Below are positions 35,719 through 44,141 of a stretch of 64,000 bases of DNA, in pieces. Source of the stretch: CAVTGO01 sp963734275. Its GTDB lineage: Bacteria; Actinomycetota; UBA4738; HRBIN12. The translations under genes and the position numbers were made by a program. The stretch is from NCBI GenBank assembly GCA_963734275.1, contig CAVTGO010000002.1, positions 62,001-126,000 of the forward strand. The letters run 5' to 3'. How positions within the stretch are numbered: the stretch's first letter is position 1; every line of letters starts with the position of its first letter. The notes beneath the pieces were generated by a model. That model did not search any database. It saw nothing but the letters and a program-made list of their open reading frames with translations, and had not been told where the DNA came from.

Positions 35719-35919
35719 GAGCCGCGCGATCGCCTCGGCGGGCTCGCGGCGGGCTTACGGTCCACGGCACGATGAGCTGGGTGGCGTCCATGGCGCGGCG
35801 AGGCTGACGATCCCACGCGGTCGGTCGCGCCCGGTGACGCCCGAACGTCGCTCGAAGCTCTGCGTCCGGCCGTTGCCACCGGGCTGCCACAGATCGCCGC
35901 GCTCGCGTGTCAAGAGGAC
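35719..35919. other. Gene-free stretch before a sigma operon
   Basis: About 200 bases with no convincing coding frame, probably the rest of the decayed phosphatase locus plus the promoter of the sigma operon. I could not pick out a -35/-10 pair. Confidence 0.35.
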
Positions 35920-36453
35920 ATGGAGCACGATCGGACCGGGGTGGTATCGGCCGTGGAACGAGAGGCGGGTCTCCGCAGCCGGCTCGCCGACGCGTACGTG
36001 CGGTCGGCGCCCGGCGGCATCCGGCTCGCGTACCTGCTGACTGGTGACCGGGCCGTCGCCGAGGACCTCGTCCAGGAGGCGTTCGTCCGGTTCGTGGGTC
36101 GGTTCCGGTTCCTCCGCTACCCGGACGACTTCGAGCCGTACCTGCGACGCACGATCGTGAACCTGTCGAAGAACCACTTCCGGCGTCGGGATGTCGAGCG
36201 CGCGTACCTGGAGCGCGAGGCCCCGAGGGCCGAGGAGGTGAGCACCGATCCGGATGTCGCCACCCACGACACGCTCCGCTTGGCGCTCCTCCGGCTCCCG
36301 CTCCGTCAGCGCACGGCGCTCGTCCTCAGGTACTTCGAGGACCTTCCGGACGCCACGATCGCCGAGCTCCTCGGCTGCCGCCAGGCGACGGTGCGCTCGC
36401 TCGTCGCCCGTGGCCTCGAGGCGCTCCGCACGACCCCAGAGGTGATCTCATGA
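35920..36453 (+). CDS. ECF sigma factor
   Basis: 177 residues from ATG 35920. Region 2: GGIRLAYLLTGDRAVAEDLV, FEPYLRRTIVNLSKNHFRRR. Region 4: LPLRQRTALVLRYFEDL followed by TIAELLGCRQATVRSLVARG. Belongs to the same subgroup as the truncated factor at 12325. ATGA overlap (4 nt) with the next gene. First of a three-gene unit with a membrane partner and a lipoprotein. Confidence 0.88.
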   Translation: MEHDRTGVVSAVEREAGLRSRLADAYVRSAPGGIRLAYLLTGDRAVAEDLVQEAFVRFVGRFRFLRYPDDFEPYLRRTIVNLSKNHFRRRDVERAYLEREAPRAEEVSTDPDVATHDTLRLALLRLPLRQRTALVLRYFEDLPDATIAELLGCRQATVRSLVARGLEALRTTPEVIS

Positions 36454-37367
36454 ACGACACGGACGTCCGAGACCTGCTCGCGCGCGTCGCCGACGAGGTG
36501 CCGGCCACCCCCGTGGATCCGGAGCCGCTGCTCCGTCGCGGCTACCGTCGGATGGCAAGGACGGCGGCCGCCGGCGCGCTCGGGATCGCCTGCGCGATCG
36601 TCGTCGCCGTGGGAGGCGTCGGCCTGATCCGTTCGAGCGCGCCGACGACCATCCCGGGCGACCAGGGGCAGCCGACCGAGCCGCCGGAGACCGTCACCGG
36701 CGAGACGAACGGCACGACGAACGCGACGTGTGCGGATTCGCAGGACGGACCGCCGCCGCGGGTGTGCTTCGGACCGTTCGAACAGGGGACGTACACGTCG
36801 CAGCGCTTCGAGCCCGCCCTCACCTTCACCGTCCCGGCCGGATGGAACAATCCGTGGGACACGCGCGGCTCGTTCGACCTGTGGACGCCGGGGTGGTCGG
36901 ACGGGGCGGAGAATCCGGACGATCCAGGGATCTACCTCTTCGATCACGCGGGGCTGACGCTCCACCGCGACGCCCGCGCCCGCCGCGAGGGTTGCTCGGA
37001 CGCCGTCGACGCCGGGGCCGGCACGTCCGCGCTCGAGCTCGCGACCTTGGTGAGCGAGCATCCGGGTATCGCAACGGGTGGGCCGTCGCCCGTGGAGATC
37101 GGCGGGCTCGCGGGATACCAGCTCGACGTGTCGATCGCGGAGACGTGGCCGAAGAGCAGTTGTCCCGGGATGGAAGGGCTTGTGACGGTGGAGCCACTCG
37201 ACGGGGCCTTCCTCGCCGAGGGGCAAGGATTGCGGGAGTGGTACGCCACCTCGCGGCTGATCCTGCTCGATCTGCCGGACGGCGGGAACGTCCTGATCCA
37301 GATCGACGGCACCGAGGTGGACGCCGCGATGCCGGTCGTGCGCTCGTTCGAGTTCGACCTGAACTGA
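36450..37367 (+). CDS. Single-pass membrane partner of the sigma factor (putative anti-sigma factor)
   Basis: 305 residues. Cytoplasmic part about 1-38 (DLLARVADEVPATPVDPEPLL, then RRGYRRMART), membrane helix about 40-60 (GALGIACAIVVAVGGVGLI), Thr/Pro linker, and an outer domain beginning FGPFEQGTYTSQRFEPALTF. Cysteines sit in REGCSDAVD and KSSCPGME. The outer domain resembles the following lipoprotein in strand order and Cys placement. It lacks the FER..RK.R motif of the other partners but keeps a basic stretch before the helix. Role inferred from the overlap. Confidence 0.75.
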   Translation: MNDTDVRDLLARVADEVPATPVDPEPLLRRGYRRMARTAAAGALGIACAIVVAVGGVGLIRSSAPTTIPGDQGQPTEPPETVTGETNGTTNATCADSQDGPPPRVCFGPFEQGTYTSQRFEPALTFTVPAGWNNPWDTRGSFDLWTPGWSDGAENPDDPGIYLFDHAGLTLHRDARARREGCSDAVDAGAGTSALELATLVSEHPGIATGGPSPVEIGGLAGYQLDVSIAETWPKSSCPGMEGLVTVEPLDGAFLAEGQGLREWYATSRLILLDLPDGGNVLIQIDGTEVDAAMPVVRSFEFDLN

Positions 37368-37422
37368 GGCACCCCGGCGCGTTCTTCTGCTGGGACTGTC
37401 TCTGATGGAAGGGAGCGGCACG

Positions 37423-38214
37423 ATGAGGACTCGCCACGGACGTTCCCTCGCGTTGGTCATCGTGCTCGCGCTCGGGGCATGCACGTCGGGTTCGGAGGCG
37501 GCGGACGCTCCGGCTTCTTCCGCACCCACGTCGAGCGACGCGGAGACCACGGCGCCGAGCGAGACGGCTCCCGGTCCGACGATCCAGGACATCATGGAGC
37601 TCGCGCCCTTCGCACCGCTCGAGCCCGGGACCTACTCCATCGACCCCGACCTCGACCCCTCCACCCCACTCCGCGTGGTGTACGAGGTTCCCTTCGAGGG
37701 GTGGTCGATGTGGATCGGCGCGGCCAAGCCCACGGATGATGGGCACGTCATGGTGAGCATCACCACCGTGACGAACCTGGTGCGGCACGGGTGCCGCGAC
37801 CATTCGTGGGCCGATCCACCGGTCGGACCGAGCGTCGACGACATCGCTGTCGCGCTGGCCGATCTGGCTCCATTCCGGGTGACGTCACCCCCGAAGGACG
37901 TGACCATCTACGGCTACCGCGGGAAGTACCTGGAACTGACCGTGCCCGACCTGCCGGTCGAGGGAGAGGGGGACGACCGCCGCTTCACCGGATGCGTGGG
38001 AGGCACCCTCAAGAGCTGGGTCGCGGCCATCGACACAGAGCCGGGGGACGCGTTCTACGGCTACAACGGCGAGCCTGGCCGCACCGAGGAGTTCTGGATC
38101 CTCGACGTCGACGGCACCCGTCTGGTGATCGAGGCCAACTGGTCGCCTGCCTCGCCCCGTAAGGACGTGGCCGAGATGGGGGCCATCCTCGACTCCATCC
38201 GGATCGAGCCCTGA
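37423..38214 (+). CDS. Lipoprotein with the same outer domain as the upstream membrane partner
   Basis: 263 residues from ATG 37423 (GAAGGGAG upstream). Signal peptide with lipobox LALGAC, Ser/Thr/Ala-rich linker, then FAPLEPGTYSIDPDLDPSTP, a Trp-rich strand (FEGWSMWIG), cysteines in RHGCRDH and FTGCVGG, and IYGYRGKYLELTVPDLP. The same order (GTY, hydrophobic strand with Trp, first Cys, a Gly-x-x-Gly turn, second Cys) is found in the protein encoded at 36450. Probably co-expressed with it and displayed on the same face of the membrane. Confidence 0.75.
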   Translation: MRTRHGRSLALVIVLALGACTSGSEAADAPASSAPTSSDAETTAPSETAPGPTIQDIMELAPFAPLEPGTYSIDPDLDPSTPLRVVYEVPFEGWSMWIGAAKPTDDGHVMVSITTVTNLVRHGCRDHSWADPPVGPSVDDIAVALADLAPFRVTSPPKDVTIYGYRGKYLELTVPDLPVEGEGDDRRFTGCVGGTLKSWVAAIDTEPGDAFYGYNGEPGRTEEFWILDVDGTRLVIEANWSPASPRKDVAEMGAILDSIRIEP

Positions 38215-38215
38215 C

Positions 38216-39802
38216 CTACTCGAGGTAGCCGAGGCCGCGGAGATGTTCCTCCATCTCGCCGGCCTCGGTGTCGCTGACCGTGGTCTCCTCGTCGCCGGTC
38301 GGCATGCCGGGGATCACGACGGCGGGCGCTTCCTCGCGGCGCGTCACCGTCGCCGAGCCCACGACCTCGTGGAGCACGCGGCCGGTGTGCTCGATCGAGG
38401 CGGGCGCGTTCAGCGCGGCCAGGATCGTCGGCGCCATGTCGATCAGCATCGGCGGCTGCTCGAACGCCGTCACGCCGGGCCCGGCCGCCACGATCACGCC
38501 CTCGATGCGGTGGTCGCCGCTGATCCAGTCGGCGTCCTCCAGCGCGCTCTTCGCGTGGGTGAGCGAGTACTGCTCGGCCGGCTCCATCAGGATGTCGGGC
38601 GCCGTCTCGGCGTGCTTGCCCTTGAAGATCTCCTCGCGCCGGAAGATCGCCTTCACGGGCTTGCGCCCGGTCTTCGGGTCCACGAAGCTCGAGAGCGCGT
38701 CCATCACCTGGTCGCGCACCTTCTCGAAGTCCGCCGGGTCCACGATGCCGGCGGGCTCCCGCCCCGCCAGGTTGATCGAGACGCCCTCGCCCGTCGAGCG
38801 GATCGTCGTGAACGCCTTGGTCTTCGACCAGTTGACCGACTGCGGCAGGCTGACCTTCCCGTGCAGGCCGAGCACGTCGTACGCCTTGCGCGCGATCTTG
38901 CGCACCGGACCCCACTGCATCGGCCCGAAGACCATGTTCGACGCGCTGAACTCCAGGAAGCCGAACCGCTTCAGCAGGTGGTCCATCTGGACCGTTCGCG
39001 TGACCGACTGGAATCCGTGGTCGCTGATGAACAGCACGATGTCGTCCTCGCGCGTGCGCGAGACGAACGAGCCGATCGCGTCGTCGAGCTGCTTGTAGAC
39101 GTCGCGGACCTTGGCGCCGACCGCGGTCTTCTCGTTGCGCGCGGTGTCGGGGTGATCGGGCGCGACGTAGTTGGAGAGCGCGTGCTGGGTGCGGTCGACG
39201 CTCACCCAGACGCTGGCCATCAGGTCCCAGTCCGAGTTGTCCATCAGCCACTCGGTGGCGCGGATCCGCTTGCCGGTGATGTCGAGCGCCTCGGCCAGGT
39301 ACGCGTCCGGCTTGTTGCGGTAGGTCGTCCACGACATGCCGTTGATCGGCCACGGCACGCCCGCCTTCTCGAGGTCCTCTGCCAGTCGGACCGGCTGCGT
39401 GAAGGGGCGGCCCTTCGGGAGGACCCCGCCGGCCGCGATCTTCCCGTCGATGTCGGGCGGGGGGAACAAGAGAGGCACGTCCGCGTATACCCCGACCTTG
39501 CCGGCCGCCGAGAGGTCCTCGACGAACGTCCGCTCCTTGATCGACTTGTACGTGACCGGGTACTGCTTGTGGGTCCCCGGCACGGTCTCGAGGATGTCGA
39601 AGACCCCGTGGTCGGCCGGGTCCACCCCCGTTAGGAACGAGGGCCACGCCGCCCACGAGTGGGTCGGCACGGTCGAGCGCAGGACCCCCTTCTCCCCCCG
39701 GCCGATCAGGGCCTGGAGGTTCGGCAGGTCACCCCGCTCGAGCAAGGGGTCGAGGATGCGCCAGTCGGCGCCATCCCATCCGATGAGCAGTACTCGTGGC
39801 AT
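38216..39802 (-). CDS. Alkaline-phosphatase-superfamily phosphodiesterase-like protein
   Basis: 528 residues from ATG 39802. Starts VLLIGWDGADWRILDPLL (metal-binding Asp), has the nucleophile region STVPTHSWAAWPSFLTG, the later metal ligands in IVLFISDHGFQSV and a C-terminal EMEEHLRGLGYLE tail. This matches type I phosphodiesterase/nucleotide-pyrophosphatase-like hydrolases of about 500 residues. No signal peptide. A decayed relative lies at 35496. The substrate is unknown (nucleotides, lipid head groups or sugar phosphates are typical). Confidence 0.85.
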   Translation of the reverse strand: MPRVLLIGWDGADWRILDPLLERGDLPNLQALIGRGEKGVLRSTVPTHSWAAWPSFLTGVDPADHGVFDILETVPGTHKQYPVTYKSIKERTFVEDLSAAGKVGVYADVPLLFPPPDIDGKIAAGGVLPKGRPFTQPVRLAEDLEKAGVPWPINGMSWTTYRNKPDAYLAEALDITGKRIRATEWLMDNSDWDLMASVWVSVDRTQHALSNYVAPDHPDTARNEKTAVGAKVRDVYKQLDDAIGSFVSRTREDDIVLFISDHGFQSVTRTVQMDHLLKRFGFLEFSASNMVFGPMQWGPVRKIARKAYDVLGLHGKVSLPQSVNWSKTKAFTTIRSTGEGVSINLAGREPAGIVDPADFEKVRDQVMDALSSFVDPKTGRKPVKAIFRREEIFKGKHAETAPDILMEPAEQYSLTHAKSALEDADWISGDHRIEGVIVAAGPGVTAFEQPPMLIDMAPTILAALNAPASIEHTGRVLHEVVGSATVTRREEAPAVVIPGMPTGDEETTVSDTEAGEMEEHLRGLGYLE

Positions 39803-39965
39803 GCGGTCTCCAGGTGCGGCAAACGTCGGCGAGTCTACAGAAGCCCCTTAACCGCGACGCTCGGCTGGTCGGACTCCCCAGTACGTGACCGTAAGTTCGT
39901 CATTCATGGATGTTCGCCCACTCGATCGATGCATCCCACCCTTTAGCCAAGCTCCTGCACTCCGG

Positions 39966-40238
39966 CTAGATGCGAGAGCCGAAAGCGCCGAGTAGATCCC
40001 GCACTCCGGCGTCCAGCGCGATCTGCGCTCGCCAGTCGTCGAGCAGCCTGTCGATTGTTCCGATTCCGCCGCGCTGCTGCGCGTAGGACTCCGGATCGTT
40101 CCGCCGACCGAGCCATACGCGCTGGTCGTTCGCCTTTCGGGACACAAGCAGTCGCCGACCGTCGCTGAGATCGACGGCGTAATACTCGCCGCCTCGCGGA
40201 CCGTCCACTTCGAGCACCGTTGGCGGTTCGTTGGCCAT
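39966..40238 (-). CDS. Small conserved-looking protein of unknown function
   Basis: 90 residues from ATG 40238, Shine-Dalgarno GGGAGG. Reads YYAVDLSDGRRLLVSRKAND early and ends with a helix (TIDRLLDDWRAQIALDAGV). No cysteines or membrane helix. I recognise no family. Confidence 0.55.
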   Translation of the reverse strand: MANEPPTVLEVDGPRGGEYYAVDLSDGRRLLVSRKANDQRVWLGRRNDPESYAQQRGGIGTIDRLLDDWRAQIALDAGVRDLLGAFGSRI

Positions 40239-40362
40239 CGTCGCCTCCCGTTCGGAGCCGTCGCGGCGTCATCCGTGGCGCCGGGGAACCTGACGAGAAA
40301 TCATTACGCATCGGCACACCCTGCGTCCGGGTCGCTTATCCATGTGATGGGGTGCCGTCCTT

Positions 40363-40390
40363 CCGCTACCTCGAGGACCGGGGGTAGCGG
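40363..40390. other. Small inverted repeat upstream of methyltransferase gene
   Basis: CCGCTACC at 40363-40370 pairs with GGTAGCGG at 40383-40390 around a 12-base loop. It sits about 100 bases before the ATG at 40488. Could be an operator or a weak terminator of unknown meaning. Confidence 0.3.
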
Positions 40391-40487
40391 AGGCGGCTCG
40401 GGGGAGCTACCACCCCTCCGAGGACACAGGACAGCCGGTGCGACCGGCGGCCCTCGTGCGCCTACTGTGTGCCGCGGAGGTGGCACG

Positions 40488-41144
40488 ATGGACCGTGACG
40501 ATCCCTCGTACAAGGGCCAGGCCGGCTACACCCGGTTCTTGCTCGCGATCTACGACCCGTGGGTGATCGGCTTCATGGCTCCGGTGGTCTGGAGATCCCC
40601 GGCTCACCCGACGGTTGAGCGCTACCGGCGACAACTGGGGAGGCGGCATCTCGATGTCGGTCCCGGAACGGGGTACCTCATCGAGAAGGCCGAGCCGGCT
40701 GAGGGCACCGAGATCACGCTGCTCGACCCCAACCCGAACGTGCTCGCGCGTTCGTCGCGTCGGCTCGCGGCGCTGCACCCGATCACCGTGGAGGCCGACG
40801 TCATGAAGCCGCTCCCGCTCGAGGGCCGGTTCGACTCTGCCGCCCTAAGCTTCGTGCTCCACTGCCTCCGGGGGCCGCAAGAGCACAAGGCCGTTGCGAT
40901 CCGGAACATCGCCGCCGTGCTCGAACCGGACGGCGTGCTCTTCGGCAGCACGGTGCTGGGGATCGAAGCGCGACACTCGCGGGCGGCCCGCGGTGCGCTC
41001 CGCGCCTTCAACCACCACGGGGATTTCGACAACCTCGGCGACACCGCCGACGGCCTGCGCGAGATCCTCGGCCGATCCTTCGGGACCGTCGACGTCGAGG
41101 AGGCCGGGTCGATCGCACACTTCACCGCCACCGGTCCACGCTGA
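40488..41144 (+). CDS. Class I SAM-dependent methyltransferase
   Basis: 218 residues from ATG 40488 (GCGGAGG upstream). Motif I HLDVGPGTGYLIEKA, acidic loop LLDPNPNVLARS, motif IV-like FDSAALSFVLHCL and post-motif NIAAVLEPDGVLFGSTVLG. The fold is clear; the acceptor is not. The long N-terminal segment before motif I (YDPWVIGFMAPVVW) suggests small-molecule rather than RNA substrates. Followed in the same direction by two other small enzyme genes. Confidence 0.85.
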   Translation: MDRDDPSYKGQAGYTRFLLAIYDPWVIGFMAPVVWRSPAHPTVERYRRQLGRRHLDVGPGTGYLIEKAEPAEGTEITLLDPNPNVLARSSRRLAALHPITVEADVMKPLPLEGRFDSAALSFVLHCLRGPQEHKAVAIRNIAAVLEPDGVLFGSTVLGIEARHSRAARGALRAFNHHGDFDNLGDTADGLREILGRSFGTVDVEEAGSIAHFTATGPR

Positions 41145-41193
41145 GCAGGGTGGATCCGACCGTAGGGTAGGAGCGGACGGAGGAGGCGATCCG

Positions 41194-41784
41194 ATGGGCG
41201 ACGTGATCTACGACAAGAGCATGTCCCTCGACGGCTTCATCGCCGGGGCGAACATGCGGGTGGAGGCGGGCCTCGGCGACGACGGGGAGCGACTCCACGA
41301 CTGGGCGTTCCAGGACGAGGCCGGCAAGGCGCTGATCGAGCGAGAGGTCGCCAAGCTCGGCGCGGTGATCTGCGGCCGCCGCACGTACGACATGTCGATC
41401 AAGTGGTGGGGCGCCGACGGCCCGACCGGGCCGGCGCGCGTCCCGCTGTTCGTGCTGTCGCATTCCGTGCCGGACGAGGTCCCCGAAGGCGGCGTGTACA
41501 CGTTCGTCGAGGACCTCGGGACGGCGTTCGAGCGGGGGAGGGAGACCGCGGGCGACGGGAACATCAGCGTGATGGGCGCCGACGTGGGGCGGCAGTCGTT
41601 CCGCGCCGGTCTCGTCGACGTGATCTCGGTCCATCTCGTGCCCGTGCTGTTCGGAACCGGGACGCGGATGTTCGACGACGTCGTCGGCGAGCACGTCACG
41701 CTCGAGCTCGTCGAGGTGACCGGAAGCCCGCACGCCACGCATCTGCGCTACCGCGTCGTCCGCGACGGCCGACCGGGCGGCTAG
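41194..41784 (+). CDS. Dihydrofolate-reductase-fold protein (RibD C-terminal family)
   Basis: 196 residues from ATG 41194, Shine-Dalgarno GGAGGAGG. SMSLDGFIAGANMR at the start, GAVICGRRTYDMSIKWWG in the middle, ISVMGADVGRQSFRAGLVD and VPVLFGTGTRMFDD near the end are the RibD_C/YwjB-type signatures of NADPH-dependent reductases. It is not a true folate enzyme. Stands between the methyltransferase and the ABM-like gene, all rightward. Confidence 0.85.
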   Translation: MGDVIYDKSMSLDGFIAGANMRVEAGLGDDGERLHDWAFQDEAGKALIEREVAKLGAVICGRRTYDMSIKWWGADGPTGPARVPLFVLSHSVPDEVPEGGVYTFVEDLGTAFERGRETAGDGNISVMGADVGRQSFRAGLVDVISVHLVPVLFGTGTRMFDDVVGEHVTLELVEVTGSPHATHLRYRVVRDGRPGG

Positions 41785-41833
41785 CCGCCTTCCTTGTGCG
41801 TGGATCGGGAGCCAAGCGTCAGGAGGCGGAGCC

Positions 41834-42202
41834 ATGACCGAACTGATGGGGATCGCACGATTCAAGATCCACGACGGCAAGCTCGAGGAGTACCAACGCC
41901 TGTCCACCGACGCGATGGAGATCGTACGGACCAAGGAACCGGGAACGCTCCAGTACGACACCTACTTCGACGAGTCCCGGACCGAGTGCGTGATCGTCGA
42001 GCGGTACCGGGACTCGGACGCGGCCATGGAGCACGCCGCGAACCTCGCCGAGATCTCGGAGGCGGTCCTCGCGATCGTGTCCGTGGTCCACGGCGAGCTC
42101 CTCGGGGAGCCGAACGCGGAGCTGCGCGCGAAGCTGGCCGGCATGGACGTCCCGCAGCTCTTCACGCCCGACCGACCAAGGAGCACCCCTTCAGGCGCCT
42201 GA
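41834..42202 (+). CDS. Antibiotic-biosynthesis-monooxygenase-domain protein
   Basis: 122 residues from ATG 41834 (AGGAGGCGG upstream). IARFKIHDGKLEEYQRLSTD, EPGTLQYDTYFDE and ECVIVERYRDSDAAMEH are the standard ABM-fold strand/helix pattern. The C-terminal 25 residues are low-complexity. A typical small monooxygenase-like protein; the substrate is unknown. Confidence 0.8.
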   Translation: MTELMGIARFKIHDGKLEEYQRLSTDAMEIVRTKEPGTLQYDTYFDESRTECVIVERYRDSDAAMEHAANLAEISEAVLAIVSVVHGELLGEPNAELRAKLAGMDVPQLFTPDRPRSTPSGA

Positions 42203-42243
42203 CGTCGACCGAGTGATCAGCGCCGGCGAACTGCGCCCGTGCG

Positions 42244-43476
42244 TCAGGTCGAGCGCAAGGCCCCGTCGTTCGTCCCCACCACGATCTGGCGGGCGTCGGA
42301 GCCGTCGACCCCGACGCTCCACAGCGAGTAGAGGTAGGTCCCCACGGGTTGCCCCGACACCGGTCGCTGCTCGCCGAACACGACGCGGTCGCCCTCAGGC
42401 GAGAACCCGATGACGTTGAGCCACGTTCCCGGCTCGCCTTCGAACAGCAGGGTCGACGAGCCGTTCGTCACATCCAGAAGGCGGAGTTGGTTCGGGGTCG
42501 GTGCGCCGTTCGGGGCCGTTCCGCCGCCGGGTGGGTGTGAGGCGACCGCGATCAGCTCGCCGGTCGGCGACCACGTCGCGGTGATCGCGACATCCCCGAG
42601 CACCTCACGCGGTTCGGACCCATCGGCGCGAGCGACCATCAGCGCGTCGCGCGTGCCGTACGCGACCTGCGATCCGTCAGGCGAGTAGGCCAGCGCAGGC
42701 ACCCAGACCCCGCCGGCTCGGGTCCGGAACGCCTCACGGAACGGGAGCTCCCCTGGGGTCCCGCCGTCGAGGGGCACCTCGAGCTGGTTCACGAGCAGCG
42801 AGGCGCCGTCCGGCGTCCAGATCGGGTCGCGCTCGCTGGACGGGTCCCATCCGGGCAGCACCGCGACTTGCGTCTCGCGGGTGCCATCGACCCGGTAGAT
42901 GCCGATCGTGAACGTGCCCTCGTCCCAGGAGTACTCGTCCCACACCGCGACGCGAGTGGAATCGGGCGACCACGCGATCCGGTAGCCCTGCGCCCGGAAG
43001 GTCCCGACGACGTTGCCGTTCAGGTCGGCGATCACGACGTCGCGGCGGGTGGGGTTGAAGCACTCCGCGAAGCGACGGAAGGCGAGGTATCGCCCGTCCG
43101 GCGACCACGACGGGAGCGTCGTGTAGACGTCGCCCGGGCACTCGTCGTCGAAGGCCCCGACGTCGACGATCGCGACCGCGTTCGACCCGTCCGGGTCGGC
43201 GACGTAGATCTCGCCGTCGAGCACGTACGCGAGGGCGCCCGACAACACCGGCGCCGACGTCGGCTCGACGGGCGGGTTCGCCGGGATGCCGTCCGACGTG
43301 AGCGACCGCACGAGGAAGATCCCCACCGCGAGCGCGACGATGACGCCGACCGCACCAGCCGCGAGCCGCTGGTTCCGCTGCTTGCGATCCCTGCGGTCCA
43401 CGAGACGCTCGAAGGCGTCGTCGGGCGGGACGAAACCTCCGACCACGCGTCCCAACCGCTCTCGCTCGTCCATCAT
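42244..43476 (-). CDS. Single-pass membrane PD40 beta-propeller (putative anti-sigma sensor)
   Basis: 410 residues from ATG 43476, overlapping the sigma stop by 4 nt. Cytoplasmic motif DDAFERLVDRRDRKQRNQR precedes one membrane helix (AAGAVGVIVALAVGIFLV), then a Pro/Val linker and a propeller with blades LPSWSPDGRYLAFRRF, AWSPDSTRVAVWD, WTPDGASLLVN and FSPEGDRVVFGEQ. Same architecture as the proteins at 13597 and 48398. The ligand is not known. Confidence 0.78.
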   Translation of the reverse strand: MMDERERLGRVVGGFVPPDDAFERLVDRRDRKQRNQRLAAGAVGVIVALAVGIFLVRSLTSDGIPANPPVEPTSAPVLSGALAYVLDGEIYVADPDGSNAVAIVDVGAFDDECPGDVYTTLPSWSPDGRYLAFRRFAECFNPTRRDVVIADLNGNVVGTFRAQGYRIAWSPDSTRVAVWDEYSWDEGTFTIGIYRVDGTRETQVAVLPGWDPSSERDPIWTPDGASLLVNQLEVPLDGGTPGELPFREAFRTRAGGVWVPALAYSPDGSQVAYGTRDALMVARADGSEPREVLGDVAITATWSPTGELIAVASHPPGGGTAPNGAPTPNQLRLLDVTNGSSTLLFEGEPGTWLNVIGFSPEGDRVVFGEQRPVSGQPVGTYLYSLWSVGVDGSDARQIVVGTNDGALRST

Positions 43477-44003
43477 CGGGCGTCACCTGCCTTCTCGCGG
43501 ATCGCGGCGCGGGCGCGCGTCGCGAGGGTTCGCACGGTGCTCGCGCGCATGCCGAGCATCTTCCCGGCCTCCTCGGACGAGAGGCCGACGTAGCCGGTCA
43601 GGAGCACCGCGGCGCGTTGGTCCGGCGTGAGCTCGCTGAGCGAGCGGACGAGGAGATCACGGTCATCGACGTTCGCGAACGCGTCCTCGCTTGAGGCGAT
43701 GCTGAGCGTCTTGCGCAGACCGAGCACCGAGCGCCGGTACCGGTTCCGAAACACGTTCATCGCCGTCCGGAACAGGTAGGCCGACGGGTCGGCGAACTGG
43801 ACCTCATCCCAGCGTTCCCACAGCCGCAGGAACGCGTCCTGCATGATCTCCTCCGCCTCGTGGCGGTCGCCGGTCACGAAGCACAGGGCGCCGAACAGAC
43901 GCGCGTGCTCCTCGCCGAAGAAGTCCTCGAACCGCAGGGATGCCTCCGCCACCGTCGCCTCCAGGGCCTGCTCGTCCGAGGTCCCCACCACGCGTTCGAT
44001 CAT
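43473..44003 (-). CDS. ECF sigma factor (SigE-like actinobacterial family)
   Basis: 176 residues from ATG 44003. Region 2: FEDFFGEEHARLFGALCFV, EIMQDAFLRLWERWDEV. Region 4: LTPDQRAAVLLTGYVGLSSEE and MLGMRASTVRTLATRAR. Closest in this window to the factor at 49606. ATGA overlap with the propeller gene. About 140 bases separate it from the divergent metalloprotease gene. Confidence 0.9.
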   Translation of the reverse strand: MIERVVGTSDEQALEATVAEASLRFEDFFGEEHARLFGALCFVTGDRHEAEEIMQDAFLRLWERWDEVQFADPSAYLFRTAMNVFRNRYRRSVLGLRKTLSIASSEDAFANVDDRDLLVRSLSELTPDQRAAVLLTGYVGLSSEEAGKMLGMRASTVRTLATRARAAIREKAGDAR

Positions 44004-44141
44004 GGCGCATGGACAACCGGGGGGCCCGGTCCGCTACAGGTGAAGCCGAAGAGGGCCGTAGGCCCTCGCCATCCCGCGCGAAGGCCACCCGCACGACGAG
44101 CATGCCTTGTGGACGGGAACGCGAGCGCGGACAATCCCGAC

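Noticed and set aside
35302..35775. 157-codon plus-strand frame between two genes
   Set aside because: Low-complexity Arg/Ser text overlying the phosphatase remnant on the other strand; no ribosome site.
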